Numbered from the stretch's first letter, positions 6,499 through 15,159 are shown. The stretch: 45,348 bases of DNA from Muribaculaceae bacterium (GCA_022484565.1 JAKVKZ010000019.1:1-45348); one strand, 5' to 3'. The notes: generated from the sequence alone by a model not told the origin. A program made the numbers and translations.

Positions 6499-9333
6499 TT
6501 GAGACATAACAGCATATATATAATTCTATTCACTGCTTTTGTGATTGGTCTGTGTGGATTGCTTCCAAGGGTTTATGCCGCAAATGGCAAATCGGGCAAG
6601 GCTAAATCTCCCGTTACGGCCAGCAAATCTCTTGAGCAGTCAGCATCGCTTAAAAAGAATGTCATTGTTGACTCTCCTACCGGGAAAATCAATCCTTTTG
6701 CCCTTATTGCTGATTCATTGGCAAAAGCACGGGTAAGGCCTGACTCAGTTGCAGCCCGTCGCGACACTGCGTCAAAATTCAAACTTTACAAGGTTGACCT
6801 TGACCACCAAGTGAACTTCACCACAAAGGATTCCCTCGTTTTCATGGGTAAGAACGATGCCCGAATGTATGGCAACAGCGATGTTTCCTATGGCGATATC
6901 GACTTAAAGGCGATGGAAATCAAGATGGACATGAACACTAACCTTGTTTATGCCAATGGCCGTCCCGACAGTGTAGGCGACTTACAAGGCAAACCTGTAT
7001 TCAAGGATAACAGCGGCGAATATGAGTCGAAAACCATGAAGTATGACTTCAAGACTAAGAAAGGCTACATAACAGATGTGGTAACCCAACAGGGCGAAGG
7101 CTATCTCACAGGCGGAATAACTAAAAAAATGGCTAATGATGAATACTATATTCAAAATGGACGCTACACCACCTGCGATAATCACGATGACCCGCACTTC
7201 TATTTCCAGCTAACAAAAGGCAAGGTGAAACCTAAAAAGAATATTGTCACTGGCCCGGTATATATGGTGTTTTGCGGAGTTCCTCTACCTATTGCCGTTC
7301 CTTTCGGTTATTTCCCGTTCAGTTCTAAATATTCTTCAGGTATCATCATGCCGACCTTCGGTGAAGACTATAATCGAGGCTTCTATCTGCGCGATGGCGG
7401 TTACTACTTCGCCATAAGCAACATGATGGACTTAGCTCTGACTGGTGAAGTATATACTCGTGGTTCATGGGGATTGACGGCGCAGTCAAACTATGTGAAG
7501 CGTTACCGCTATAATGGCAATTTCAACATCAGCTATCTTACTACCATTACCGGCGATAAAGGCGCAGCCGACTATTCCAAGCAGAAGAACTTCAAGATTG
7601 CATGGACCCATTCACAGGATGCCAAAGCCAATCCGAGCATGACTTTCTCAGCAAGCGTCAACTTCTCCACCACTGGCTACTCACGCAACGACCTGAATAG
7701 CTATTACAACAGTGCCTTCACCGAGAACACCAAGAGCAGCACAGTGAACATGACCTACAAGATTCCGAACTCCAAATGGAACTTATCCACCACGGCAAGT
7801 GTGGCACAGCGTTCTTCCGACTCCACCCTTTCAGTATCATTTCCAAACCTTACAGTTACTATGTCGCAAACAGCACCGTTCAAGCGTAAGCATGCTGTTG
7901 GCGATGAGAAATGGTACGAGAAGATTAAGCTTTCCTATTCAGGCTATTTCCAGAACTCACTCACTGCCCGTGAGAATGAGTTCCTCCATAAAAGCCTCGT
8001 AAAGGACTGGAAAAACGGTATGCGGCACACTGTACCGATTTCAGCCACTTTCAATTTGGCTAAATACTTCAACATCACTCCAAGCATTACGCTCAACGAC
8101 AGGATGTACAGTAATAAGATCCGACGAATGTGGGACCCTACGGCTGCCGATGGTTCAGGTAAGGAAATTCAGGATACCACTTATAATTTCTATAACGTAT
8201 TCGACTTTTCAGCTGCTGTCTCAATGGACACCAAGATATATGGCTTCTTCAAGCCGTGGAAAATCTTTGGCGACAAAGTCAAGATGATTCGACACGTCCT
8301 TACTCCTACCATCTCTTATTCCGCCTCTCCTGACTTCAGCTCATCATTCTGGGGATACTATGGCACCTACGCCTACACAAAGAACGGCACTCTCTACAAA
8401 AACAAGTATTCATACTTTTCACAAGGTTTGTTCGGCACAGCAAGCCAAGGAAAAACTGGCGCAATCAATGTTTCTCTTGCCAATAACCTTGAAATGAAAG
8501 TAAAGAGCGACCAGGATAGCACAGGAGAAAAGAAAGTGTCGCTTATCGAGAATCTCACGCTCAGTCAATCATATAACTTTGCAGCCGACTCTATGCGCTG
8601 GAGCAATATCAACTCTTCTATTCTTATTCGGTTAGTAAAGAACTTCAACCTAAATCTGTCGGGCGTGTGGGACGTATATACTTACAAAGTCTTCAACGGC
8701 ACTCCTACCCGCGTCAACACGACTCGCCTGCAAGCAGGAAAAGGAATAGGACGCCTTTCAAGTACAGGCACATCATTCTCCTACACCATAAACAACGCGA
8801 CATTCAAGCGCAAGAAGGACACTGAGAAGACTGATGATGAGAACGATAAAAAGCCGGAAGAAATGGCAAAATACACACCTCCTACGGATGACCAAAATCA
8901 GCAGGATAAGGAGAAGGGAAAAGAATCCGGAAAAGCCGATTATGTGCTTAACCCCGACGGATACATGAAATGGGATTGTCCTTGGAGCCTTACTTTCAAC
9001 TATTCAGTGAATTATGCCTATAGTGACTTCAATTACCAGAAATTGGAATATAACCGCAAATTCACACAGAACCTTAGCTTCTCAGGAAATATCCGCCCCA
9101 CCAAAAATTGGTCGTTCAATTTCTCAGCGAGCTACAACTTCGATCAGCACAAAATAGCCTATATGAACTGCTCGATAAGCCGTGAAATGCACTGCTTCTC
9201 AATGAGCGCAAGTTTCGTACCGGTAGGACCTTACAAATCATATAACTTCCATATTGCAGTGAAATCATCGCTCTTAAGCGACCTGAAATATGATAAGCGC
9301 AGCAGCTCGAGCAACGGAGTAACTTGGTATTAA
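6499..9333 (+). CDS. lptD: LPS-assembly outer membrane protein LptD/OstA family
   Basis: Outer-membrane beta-barrel that inserts LPS into the outer leaflet. With a TTG start at 6499 it has a short N-region, a hydrophobic core and a cleavable signal ending RVYA before ANGKS. The next part, about residues 90-210, is an OstA/LptA-like beta-jellyroll (repeated D-S-L-V-F, Y-G-N-S-D-V, G-E-Y-E-S-K elements), followed by the barrel with alternating aromatic strands to a C-terminal Trp-Tyr. A charged, low-complexity insertion of about 40 residues (KKDTEKTDDENDKKPEE region) sits in the C-terminal third of the barrel and is probably a loop. The start is uncertain because no ATG precedes the signal; the promoter position makes TTG 6499 the best choice. 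It is monocistronic. Confidence 0.85.
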   Translation: MRHNSIYIILFTAFVIGLCGLLPRVYAANGKSGKAKSPVTASKSLEQSASLKKNVIVDSPTGKINPFALIADSLAKARVRPDSVAARRDTASKFKLYKVDLDHQVNFTTKDSLVFMGKNDARMYGNSDVSYGDIDLKAMEIKMDMNTNLVYANGRPDSVGDLQGKPVFKDNSGEYESKTMKYDFKTKKGYITDVVTQQGEGYLTGGITKKMANDEYYIQNGRYTTCDNHDDPHFYFQLTKGKVKPKKNIVTGPVYMVFCGVPLPIAVPFGYFPFSSKYSSGIIMPTFGEDYNRGFYLRDGGYYFAISNMMDLALTGEVYTRGSWGLTAQSNYVKRYRYNGNFNISYLTTITGDKGAADYSKQKNFKIAWTHSQDAKANPSMTFSASVNFSTTGYSRNDLNSYYNSAFTENTKSSTVNMTYKIPNSKWNLSTTASVAQRSSDSTLSVSFPNLTVTMSQTAPFKRKHAVGDEKWYEKIKLSYSGYFQNSLTARENEFLHKSLVKDWKNGMRHTVPISATFNLAKYFNITPSITLNDRMYSNKIRRMWDPTAADGSGKEIQDTTYNFYNVFDFSAAVSMDTKIYGFFKPWKIFGDKVKMIRHVLTPTISYSASPDFSSSFWGYYGTYAYTKNGTLYKNKYSYFSQGLFGTASQGKTGAINVSLANNLEMKVKSDQDSTGEKKVSLIENLTLSQSYNFAADSMRWSNINSSILIRLVKNFNLNLSGVWDVYTYKVFNGTPTRVNTTRLQAGKGIGRLSSTGTSFSYTINNATFKRKKDTEKTDDENDKKPEEMAKYTPPTDDQNQQDKEKGKESGKADYVLNPDGYMKWDCPWSLTFNYSVNYAYSDFNYQKLEYNRKFTQNLSFSGNIRPTKNWSFNFSASYNFDQHKIAYMNCSISREMHCFSMSASFVPVGPYKSYNFHIAVKSSLLSDLKYDKRSSSSNGVTWY

Positions 9334-9387
9334 CGCCATCAGGACTAATCCGTTTTTCACTCGGTATTAATCCCGTAATAATTTAAA

Positions 9388-9957
9388 TCATTTACCGTCA
9401 GATGCGGCATGCTTCACTCTGATGCTTGTCAAGCCACCTGCTTTGCCTGCAACAAAATTTCCAAGGCACGTTCCATCACGGAACACCTCAGAAACAATCA
9501 AAGGATAATTAACGACAAAAAAGTTTGCTCTGATTGCATCTCCAACCTGCAACTTGCTGTTTTCACTACCAATTACCCTGAACTTGCTGCACCCCAAGCA
9601 ACTTAATGTTACCTTCCTGTTGGGGGCATATTCAAAAACAATCATATCGCCCTCCTCAAGAGTTGAGCCTATAACTTCATCCTTTGGATTGAACAGCGAT
9701 GATTCAATGTGGTCAGTACTTGCTGCCAGACTTTCCCAATTATCAAAACCGAGATATACGGAAATAATATCAAGCGTGAACAGACGTGGAGTGAATTCCC
9801 CTCCAATCATGCCAAGCATACGTTTAATCGTATTGACACTTATATTTTTACCAGTAGCTACAGATATTTCAAGCGATAATTCTTCAGCATCGGATGAATA
9901 TCTTATCTGCTTGCCAAATTTTGCTTGTAGTTTGTCAATTATCTCCGGAGGTAACAT
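9388..9957 (-). CDS. HTH-like protein of unknown function, tandem paralogue 3
   Basis: A 189-aa member of a three-gene tandem family; I do not recognise a named function. Residues 1-80 contain a helical unit with the pattern (S-x-N-T-I-K-R-M-L-G-M ... P-R-L-F-T-L-D-I-I ... Y-L-G-F-x-N-W-E-S-L), which resembles a DNA-binding helix-turn-helix arrangement. Residues about 95-185 are beta-rich, with the recurring blocks EGDMIVFEYAPNRKVTLSCLG, SENSKLQVGD and LGNFVAGKAGGLTSI. No signal peptide or membrane segment. It is the last gene of the set, 91 bp after its neighbour, so it may be transcribed separately. A transcription or nucleic-acid-binding role is inference. Confidence 0.8.
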   Translation of the reverse strand: MLPPEIIDKLQAKFGKQIRYSSDAEELSLEISVATGKNISVNTIKRMLGMIGGEFTPRLFTLDIISVYLGFDNWESLAASTDHIESSLFNPKDEVIGSTLEEGDMIVFEYAPNRKVTLSCLGCSKFRVIGSENSKLQVGDAIRANFFVVNYPLIVSEVFRDGTCLGNFVAGKAGGLTSIRVKHAASDGK

Positions 9958-10048
9958 GGATTATAGCAATTTTTGAATCGTAATGCGAATATAGGCAATT
10001 CTATTCAATCAACGATATCCAACTCAAAAAAAAATCACAGATTATCCT

Positions 10049-10651
10049 TTATTTGCTGATTCCTTTCAGTTGAGCAACTTTTTTCCTGTTCTTTCCCTCC
10101 AATTCCAGAAAAGTAATACCACTTACCCTGCCAGCAAGATAGCTGCCAATATCTTTACCTCTACGAAACACTTTTGAAACCATTAAAGGGCAACTTTTTG
10201 AGAAACGCAATACCTCCAACTCATCACCAACATTCAATTTGCTTCCCTTGCATTCTGCTATCACAAAACGGCAATTTCCAAGGCATCTCAATGTTAATGT
10301 ACTGTCAGGTTCATATCCTAAATGCACCAAGTCGCCTTCATGTAAAGAATCCGATTTAATATCAGCAAATTCCGAGGCATTGTCATGGCTTTCAGCATTA
10401 ACAATCAAATCGTCCCAATTTTCATAGTTAAGATAATGTGCCAGAACATCAAGTGTATGCAGTTGCGGGTTATAAGTTCCAGAAGCCATACCAAGCAAAC
10501 GTTTCAAGGCGGATTTGCTTATCACCTCTCCAGTGCTTCCCTTTATTTCTATGCTGAGCGCATCTATCTCGAAAGGATAACGTAATGTGTTACCCTCTTT
10601 TACCCTTAACATATCTATCACTTTACCCGGCAACATTGTGGCAATCAACAC
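10049..10651 (-). CDS. HTH-like protein of unknown function, tandem paralogue 2
   Basis: A 200-aa paralogue of its two neighbours with the same two-part layout: an N-terminal helical unit (SKSALKRLLGM ... LHTLDVLAHYLNYENWDDL) and a C-terminal beta-rich unit (EGDLVHLGYEPDSTLTLRCLG ... IGSYLAGRVSGITFLEL). The first ATG at 10651 overlaps the stop region of paralogue 1 by 7 nt. A second Met at 10636 aligns better with the starts of the paralogues (MLPGK versus MLPPE), so the true start may be 10636. It is the most divergent of the three, ending in a basic tail (GKNRKKVAQLKGISK). Function unknown. Confidence 0.8.
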   Translation of the reverse strand: MLIATMLPGKVIDMLRVKEGNTLRYPFEIDALSIEIKGSTGEVISKSALKRLLGMASGTYNPQLHTLDVLAHYLNYENWDDLIVNAESHDNASEFADIKSDSLHEGDLVHLGYEPDSTLTLRCLGNCRFVIAECKGSKLNVGDELEVLRFSKSCPLMVSKVFRRGKDIGSYLAGRVSGITFLELEGKNRKKVAQLKGISK

Positions 10652-11214
10652 TTATCATCAGCTTTCTTCAGCTCAATCGAAGTCAGCCCTGAAATTTTCC
10701 CGCACTGATAACTTCCAAGGTCAATACCGTCGCGTATCACTTTACGCACAATCAGAGGAAAATTCTTTATGAAGAAATCGGCCTCAACATAGTCATTGGC
10801 AAGCAATTTGCTGTTTTCGCTCATTGTGACTATGAATCGCCCACTATCCACATATTTAAGAACAATATGACGATTGGGTGAATACGTAAACTCCACAATA
10901 TCGTCAGCATGCAGCGACGACGAGTTTATCCCATCCAAATCGGAAAATCCCGAATATGAGGAATCGCCTACATGTTCAAGCAATTTATCCCAATTTTCAT
11001 AGCCAAGATATCTGGCAATTGTGTCGAGAGTATAAAGCCTCGGTTCATGGCATCCGTCATCAAGCATTCCGAACAGCCGCTTCAATGTATTAATTCCGAT
11101 GTCAATACCCTTTTCCTTTTTTATATTATACTTCAGCATTTCCACATCAGAAGAATAGCGTATGCTGCGTTTAAGTTTGTTCTCCAACATTTTTATCACA
11201 ACCGCTGATATCAT
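10645..11214 (-). CDS. HTH-like protein of unknown function, tandem paralogue 1
   Basis: The promoter-proximal gene of the tandem trio, 189 aa. The N-terminal unit reads IGINTLKRLFGM ... EPRLYTLDTIARYLGYENWDKL; the C-terminal unit has ADDIVEFTYSPNRHIVLKYVD, SENSKLLANDY and LGSYQCGKISGLTSIEL. Conservation of the same landmarks in all three copies with strong divergence between them points to old duplication and specialisation. It is transcribed away from the zinc-finger gene cluster across a 707-bp intergenic region, which raises the possibility that the trio regulates that cluster. This is inference from position only. Confidence 0.8.
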   Translation of the reverse strand: MISAVVIKMLENKLKRSIRYSSDVEMLKYNIKKEKGIDIGINTLKRLFGMLDDGCHEPRLYTLDTIARYLGYENWDKLLEHVGDSSYSGFSDLDGINSSSLHADDIVEFTYSPNRHIVLKYVDSGRFIVTMSENSKLLANDYVEADFFIKNFPLIVRKVIRDGIDLGSYQCGKISGLTSIELKKADDKC

Positions 11215-11243
11215 GATTTAATCCATTTTTATGTTTTATGCAG

Positions 11244-11274
11244 CGAAGTTATGCAAATAATTTGAATGTACAAT
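11244..11274 (-). promoter_or_regulatory. possible promoter of the HTH-like trio
   Basis: On the minus strand TAACTTCG (11244-11251) resembles the -7 box with one mismatch, and ATTG (11271-11274) lies 19 bp upstream. It would give a leader of about 20-25 nt before the start at 11214. Confidence 0.35.
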
Positions 11275-11287
11275 CACTTGATGCAAA

Positions 11288-11397
11288 ATGGATTATTTGG
11301 ATAAAATGGACAGTATGGACAATGTGAATATTGTGGATATTCCCAACCAAAAGGATTATTTGGATCATGGCAAATTGGATTCTTTCGCATATATTTG
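11288..11397 (+). promoter_or_regulatory. 9-bp-phased TGGAY repeat promoter element, copy 1
   Basis: From 11289 units of exactly 9 bp each begin TGGAT/TGGAC (11289, 11298, 11307, 11316, a TGAAT variant at 11325, 11334). The register continues through CCAACCAAA, AGGATTATT and TGGATCATG. The conserved 27-bp block at 11345-11371 is followed 18 bp later by TATATTTG (11390-11397), a perfect -7 box. No TTTG sits at the -33 position. A homologous element lies at 28058-28130 on the minus strand with identical block-to-box spacing. Read as protein the region is open (46 codons from ATG 11288), but the -7 box falls inside that frame, so I treat it as a cis element. It would give the 11922 cluster a long leader of about 520 nt. 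Confidence 0.65.
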
Positions 11398-11921
11398 CAA
11401 ACAACAACAAGCTATAATGCATAAATAAACTAATAAATAATCACAAGGCTATTTCAAAAGTTGGAAATTGCATCAATACGGGAGCAACGACTCTTCTGTG
11501 TTTTATACCACCAACGAAAGTTTTGTTATATATTTATTATGCATGTAGATTTCGTGAAAAGAATTTATACTTATTAAAGTATAGGAGGAGGCTGAAAAAG
11601 CCAATTAAAGTATGTAGGCAATTTTATAACTATAACTAGGGGGTTCTTAAAATATGAAATTGAATCTAAAGTTAAGAAGTATCGTTTTGGTTATTTCATT
11701 TAATTCAGTTGTTAAATGTCCTATCAAATATAAATTTTTGATAAAGATCAATTCCTAAATTCCCCATAAAAGTGGCACAAGCTGCAAACACTATTGGTAT
11801 AAAATTTTATGGGAAGCATCTTTTATCAAAGTCTTAAAATAAAATTACTCTGCTAATTGACAATTTCACATTGACACAAGTGGATAAAAATTAAATTAAT
11901 AACAATATAAAAAATTCTAAA
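11398..11921 (+). other. AT-rich intergenic stretch / long leader before the zinc-finger cluster
   Basis: No convincing gene. It contains a GGAGGAGGCT run at about 11583 followed by the small hairpin GGCTGAAAAAGCC, and a 34-codon frame from ATG 11654 with a hydrophobic start (MKLNLKLRSIVLVI) that lacks support. No second -7 consensus was found, so the region is probably either an untranslated leader from the TATATTTG box at 11390 or decayed sequence. Confidence 0.4.
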
Positions 11922-12236
11922 ATGGAATCAAAAGAACTTGAAGGATTGAACTTTGACTATTCATCAGTCAATCCAAATGATTTTGTTGAAATATTAAATC
12001 AGATTAGTCCGCAAATTGGAGGTGTAACAAACTTGGGAGTATTTGCTGATATTATAAAAGTAACGCCAGGTTATGCTATTAAATGTATCTCGACAGAAGA
12101 GTTCATCAATGTAAATGTATTACACGGGGAATCTCCTGAAATGAAATTAATTAATGATGGATCTTCATCGGAACCATACGATTTTGATTTTTCATATCTT
12201 CTTAATAAAGAGCATATAGTAAAGGGCAACGAATAG
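11922..12236 (+). CDS. small protein of unknown function, first gene of zinc-finger cluster
   Basis: A 104-aa soluble, acidic protein; I recognise no family. No signal peptide, membrane segment or cysteine cluster is seen; it has one cysteine (KCIS). It begins MESKELEGLNFDYSS and ends with an acidic stretch. It is 42 nt upstream of the large zinc-motif protein, in the same AT-rich block, so the two are probably cotranscribed. It could be a cytosolic partner or regulator of the membrane protein; this is inference from position. Confidence 0.65.
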   Translation: MESKELEGLNFDYSSVNPNDFVEILNQISPQIGGVTNLGVFADIIKVTPGYAIKCISTEEFINVNVLHGESPEMKLINDGSSSEPYDFDFSYLLNKEHIVKGNE

Positions 12237-12278
12237 AATCTTCCAGATTTTTAAACAACAATATCCAATTAAAATGTT

Positions 12279-14414
12279 ATGGAACATATTACGAAGAAAA
12301 TATTAGGTAAAGCGCCAGGCATTCTTTACGGATCTGTACAGAATCACAATTGCGATCCTGAAGAAGACTGCCCAGAATGCCAAGGAAGCGGAAGATGTCA
12401 AGAATGTCATGGTGAAGGACAAACTATCTGCACAGACTGTCAAGGCAGTGGCAATTGCTCAGCTTGCAATGGGCGTGGGCGTGATACATGCAGAGAATGC
12501 GGAGGATCTGGCAGATGCAGTGAATGCGGAGGATCTGGCGAAATTAGATGTTCAATATGCCATGGTAACGGTTATTATCAAAATATGGAAGGTAAAACCG
12601 TCAAATGCAGAAGATGTAATGGGTCAGGGTGGGAGCCGTGTAGAAAGTGTGATAATCATAGTGGTGCTACTAGAGCAGTGCTTAGAAATACTATTGGGCT
12701 AGGTATTGTAAACAACAAAGGGAATGGGAAATGTCGCAAATGCCACGGATACGGTTATATTGAATGTAACAAATGCAATGGATCAGGGCGTTGCAAGAAT
12801 TGCAATGGTACAGGAAAATTAACTTGTAAACATTGCGAAGGAAATGGAACATGCCCTAACTGTAACGGTCATGGTCGTGTAACATGCACAAGATGTAACG
12901 GCTCGGGTATATATCAAACATATTTGCAATTCGAAGCTACTCATTATGCGAAAAGGTGGAAATTCTTTGGAACGAGTGCAATTAGCAATTTATTAAATAA
13001 TGCAAAAGGTAACCTAATATATCAAAACACCTTTAGGAAATGGTTGAATGCAAATTCTATCGAATTAGATAACCAAGAAGAGATGAAAGATACTTGTCGT
13101 AAATATTTAGGTGAGAACAAGAAGTACCTTTTTGAAGAGTTTTGGACAGAATATGAAGCAAATGAGGGATTAAGACTTCCAAACACACCTTTTGATAAAC
13201 ATTATGCAGAGTCAACTAAAATTGTAGGCATTCCTCTTACATGCATTGAATATAATTTGAATAATCAAAATTATAAGCTTTATATTATTGGCAATAATAC
13301 TTTGGTTGCCTATGATGAAGTACCATCTAATATAGAGGCTTTTAAACTTAATTTCAAGGAGAAACTTCGTATGGCTTTAACTGAAAAGAGCCGTTTAAAG
13401 GCCTATGCAACATTAGCAGCATATATCTTCTTATGCGATGGGAAATCGCCTGAAGAGTCAAAGCTATTAAATTGTATGGTCAATGAATTGGACATGAGTG
13501 ATAGTAAAAGAGAGAAATTTATGGAAAATATAGCTAATATCGACACCTCTCTTCCATACGAAGATTTTCGCTCTAAAATAAAAAGATTATTTAAATCAAA
13601 AAAGACAATTTCTTTCGCATGGCAGTGTATGGCTGTTGATAAACAGATGTCTGAACAGGAGAAACAGCTATTTACTAACATATGTAATGAATATGATATT
13701 GATGAAAATGAAATAGACAACCTTAAACGCATGGCATCTCGTTTTGCCCTCTTAAAAGATGAAGAAGTGGCAAAAGAATATTGCGATATTAAGAAAGAAT
13801 TCACCTCAATTAAAAAGAAATTTTGGATAACAACAATAATAGGTACTGTATCTATTATGCTTGGCATACTTGCCTGCATATTTTTACCAAAGATTGCTTA
13901 TGAAAGTACAGATTCGAAATCGAAAGTTGAGAGTGTTGCCAATACAGAGACTGAAACTGTGGCAGTAGTTGATTCAACTTCAGTCAATACCTCAGATAAT
14001 GACATGTCTGATTTTGATAAATTTGTGGATGAAATTGAGTCATGGGGTACACCTGCAGAATATGTAAAAGCACATCCGCTCAAATCATCCGATGACTATG
14101 ATAAAATGAATGACATCGCTAATAAAATGTATGAAGATATTACAAATAGGGCTAATAAAATGTATGAATCAATAAGCGCAGATGCAAATAAGGTTTATGA
14201 AAAGGTCTCGGAAAATGCAAATAAACAATATGAAGCAAAAGAAATAGATTATGATGCATGCTCAAAGCTCACCTCAGACGCATATGATAAATATTCCAGT
14301 ATACAATCAGCTGCCTACGATAAATACAGTAATATCCAAACAAAAGCATACGATTGGTATTCAGAAGTGCAGTCTTTGTACTACGATCAACAAAATGGAA
14401 TGAATAACAATTAA
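12279..14414 (+). CDS. membrane protein with 14 DnaJ-type zinc motifs, TerB-like domain and hendecad tail
   Basis: 711 aa, no J-domain. Residues 31-210 hold fourteen CxxCxGxG motifs plus one degenerate (CRKCDNHSG at 121), in two blocks (31-129 and 152-210). DnaJ has only four. Consecutive motifs alternate between 9- and 11-residue periods, a 20-residue super-repeat. Residues about 365-490 resemble a TerB domain, with two acidic helix pairs (FLCDGKSPEESKLL and AVDKQMSEQEKQLF). A single membrane helix lies at about 514-537. The tail from about 605 to 700 is a run of 11-residue repeats (NKMYEDITNRA, NKMYESISADA, YDKYSSIQSAA). I infer a cytosolic zinc-cluster/TerB part and an exported stalk-like tail. 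DnaJ-type zinc motifs bind unfolded protein; TerB occurs in stress and phage-defence systems. The overall function is unknown. Confidence 0.8.
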   Translation: MEHITKKILGKAPGILYGSVQNHNCDPEEDCPECQGSGRCQECHGEGQTICTDCQGSGNCSACNGRGRDTCRECGGSGRCSECGGSGEIRCSICHGNGYYQNMEGKTVKCRRCNGSGWEPCRKCDNHSGATRAVLRNTIGLGIVNNKGNGKCRKCHGYGYIECNKCNGSGRCKNCNGTGKLTCKHCEGNGTCPNCNGHGRVTCTRCNGSGIYQTYLQFEATHYAKRWKFFGTSAISNLLNNAKGNLIYQNTFRKWLNANSIELDNQEEMKDTCRKYLGENKKYLFEEFWTEYEANEGLRLPNTPFDKHYAESTKIVGIPLTCIEYNLNNQNYKLYIIGNNTLVAYDEVPSNIEAFKLNFKEKLRMALTEKSRLKAYATLAAYIFLCDGKSPEESKLLNCMVNELDMSDSKREKFMENIANIDTSLPYEDFRSKIKRLFKSKKTISFAWQCMAVDKQMSEQEKQLFTNICNEYDIDENEIDNLKRMASRFALLKDEEVAKEYCDIKKEFTSIKKKFWITTIIGTVSIMLGILACIFLPKIAYESTDSKSKVESVANTETETVAVVDSTSVNTSDNDMSDFDKFVDEIESWGTPAEYVKAHPLKSSDDYDKMNDIANKMYEDITNRANKMYESISADANKVYEKVSENANKQYEAKEIDYDACSKLTSDAYDKYSSIQSAAYDKYSNIQTKAYDWYSEVQSLYYDQQNGMNNN

Positions 14415-14457
14415 TTGAGATCGATTTATATAACTAATTTTTAATATTAATTCTATT

Positions 14458-15018
14458 ATGAAATTTATTGTGGAACAAAAAGAAGCTATTAATAGGAAAC
14501 ATCAGCATTCTAATTATTTTTATAATGCTAAAGATACAAATGGCATCAATCACGTTGATGAGTTAATCTTCACTAAGAACAGTCGAATTTATAAAAATTA
14601 TATCCGCAAAGATTTATTGAAAAATCCTTCTAATAAAAGTTTTATAATTAATATACGTGAGGCAAAAATTTGTTTATGTCTTATTAATTTTAAGATAGAA
14701 GATTGTCAAGCAGTAGGAGAATCTATATTTTGGAATTCTGTGAAACTGATACAATATAATCCAAACGAATATATGAAAAACGATAATAATAGATTCAGAT
14801 GGGACGAAGATGATGATGACAATGATAAAGAAGAAGAAGATAATAATAACAAGGATAATAATAACGAAGATGACAAAGACGATGAAAACGGAAAGGGAGA
14901 CTTTTCCATTTTCAACGATGTGGCAAATAACATAAAAAAGACATTTAAGGAAACTGGAAATGGTTTGATAGAAGGCTTTTCATTTGGCTTATTAGGAAAG
15001 AAAAACAAGAAAAATTAA
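14458..15018 (+). CDS. unknown protein with Asp/Asn/Glu-rich linker, third gene of zinc-finger cluster
   Basis: A 186-aa protein in three parts: an ordered N-terminal domain of about 110 residues (MKFIVEQKEAINRKHQHS ... FWNSVKLIQYNP), an acidic low-complexity linker at about 118-142 made almost only of D, N, E and K, and a C-terminal segment (IFNDVANNIKKTFKETGNGLIEGFSFGLLG) with amphipathic and Gly-rich character and a lysine-rich end. It begins 43 nt after the zinc-motif gene. The layout is that of a substrate or adaptor with a short docking tail, but no family is recognised. The linker is encoded by GAT/AAT/GAA triplets, a plausible slippage site. Confidence 0.7.
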   Translation: MKFIVEQKEAINRKHQHSNYFYNAKDTNGINHVDELIFTKNSRIYKNYIRKDLLKNPSNKSFIINIREAKICLCLINFKIEDCQAVGESIFWNSVKLIQYNPNEYMKNDNNRFRWDEDDDDNDKEEEDNNNKDNNNEDDKDDENGKGDFSIFNDVANNIKKTFKETGNGLIEGFSFGLLGKKNKKN

Positions 15019-15097
15019 ATACATATCAAAACATTGACCAATAGCTATTTTTTTACCTACAAATGCTATTATTTAAAACTGACTCACACTGAAAATG

Positions 15098-15133
15098 AAG
15101 TCCGCACTGAGGTGAAAGCCAGAGTGCGGACTT
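15098..15133. terminator. terminator between the zinc-finger cluster and ald
   Basis: AAGTCCGCACT (15098-15108) pairs perfectly with AGTGCGGACTT (15123-15133). It lies between converging genes. T-rich tracts follow on both strands (GATGTTTT on +, CATTTTC on -), so it may work both ways. Confidence 0.75.
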
Positions 15134-15159
15134 GATGTTTTGTGGAATTATTGAGATTA

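Noticed and set aside
11288-11428. A 46-codon + strand frame over the TGGAY element (MDYLDKMDSMDNVN...)
   Set aside because: The -7 box lies within the frame and copy 2 has a stop after 16 codons; the conserved spacing to the box fits a DNA element better than a peptide.
14706-15008. Antisense Ser/Leu-rich frame opposite the acidic-linker gene
   Set aside because: It is the complement of the GAT/GAA triplet repeat and has no independent support.
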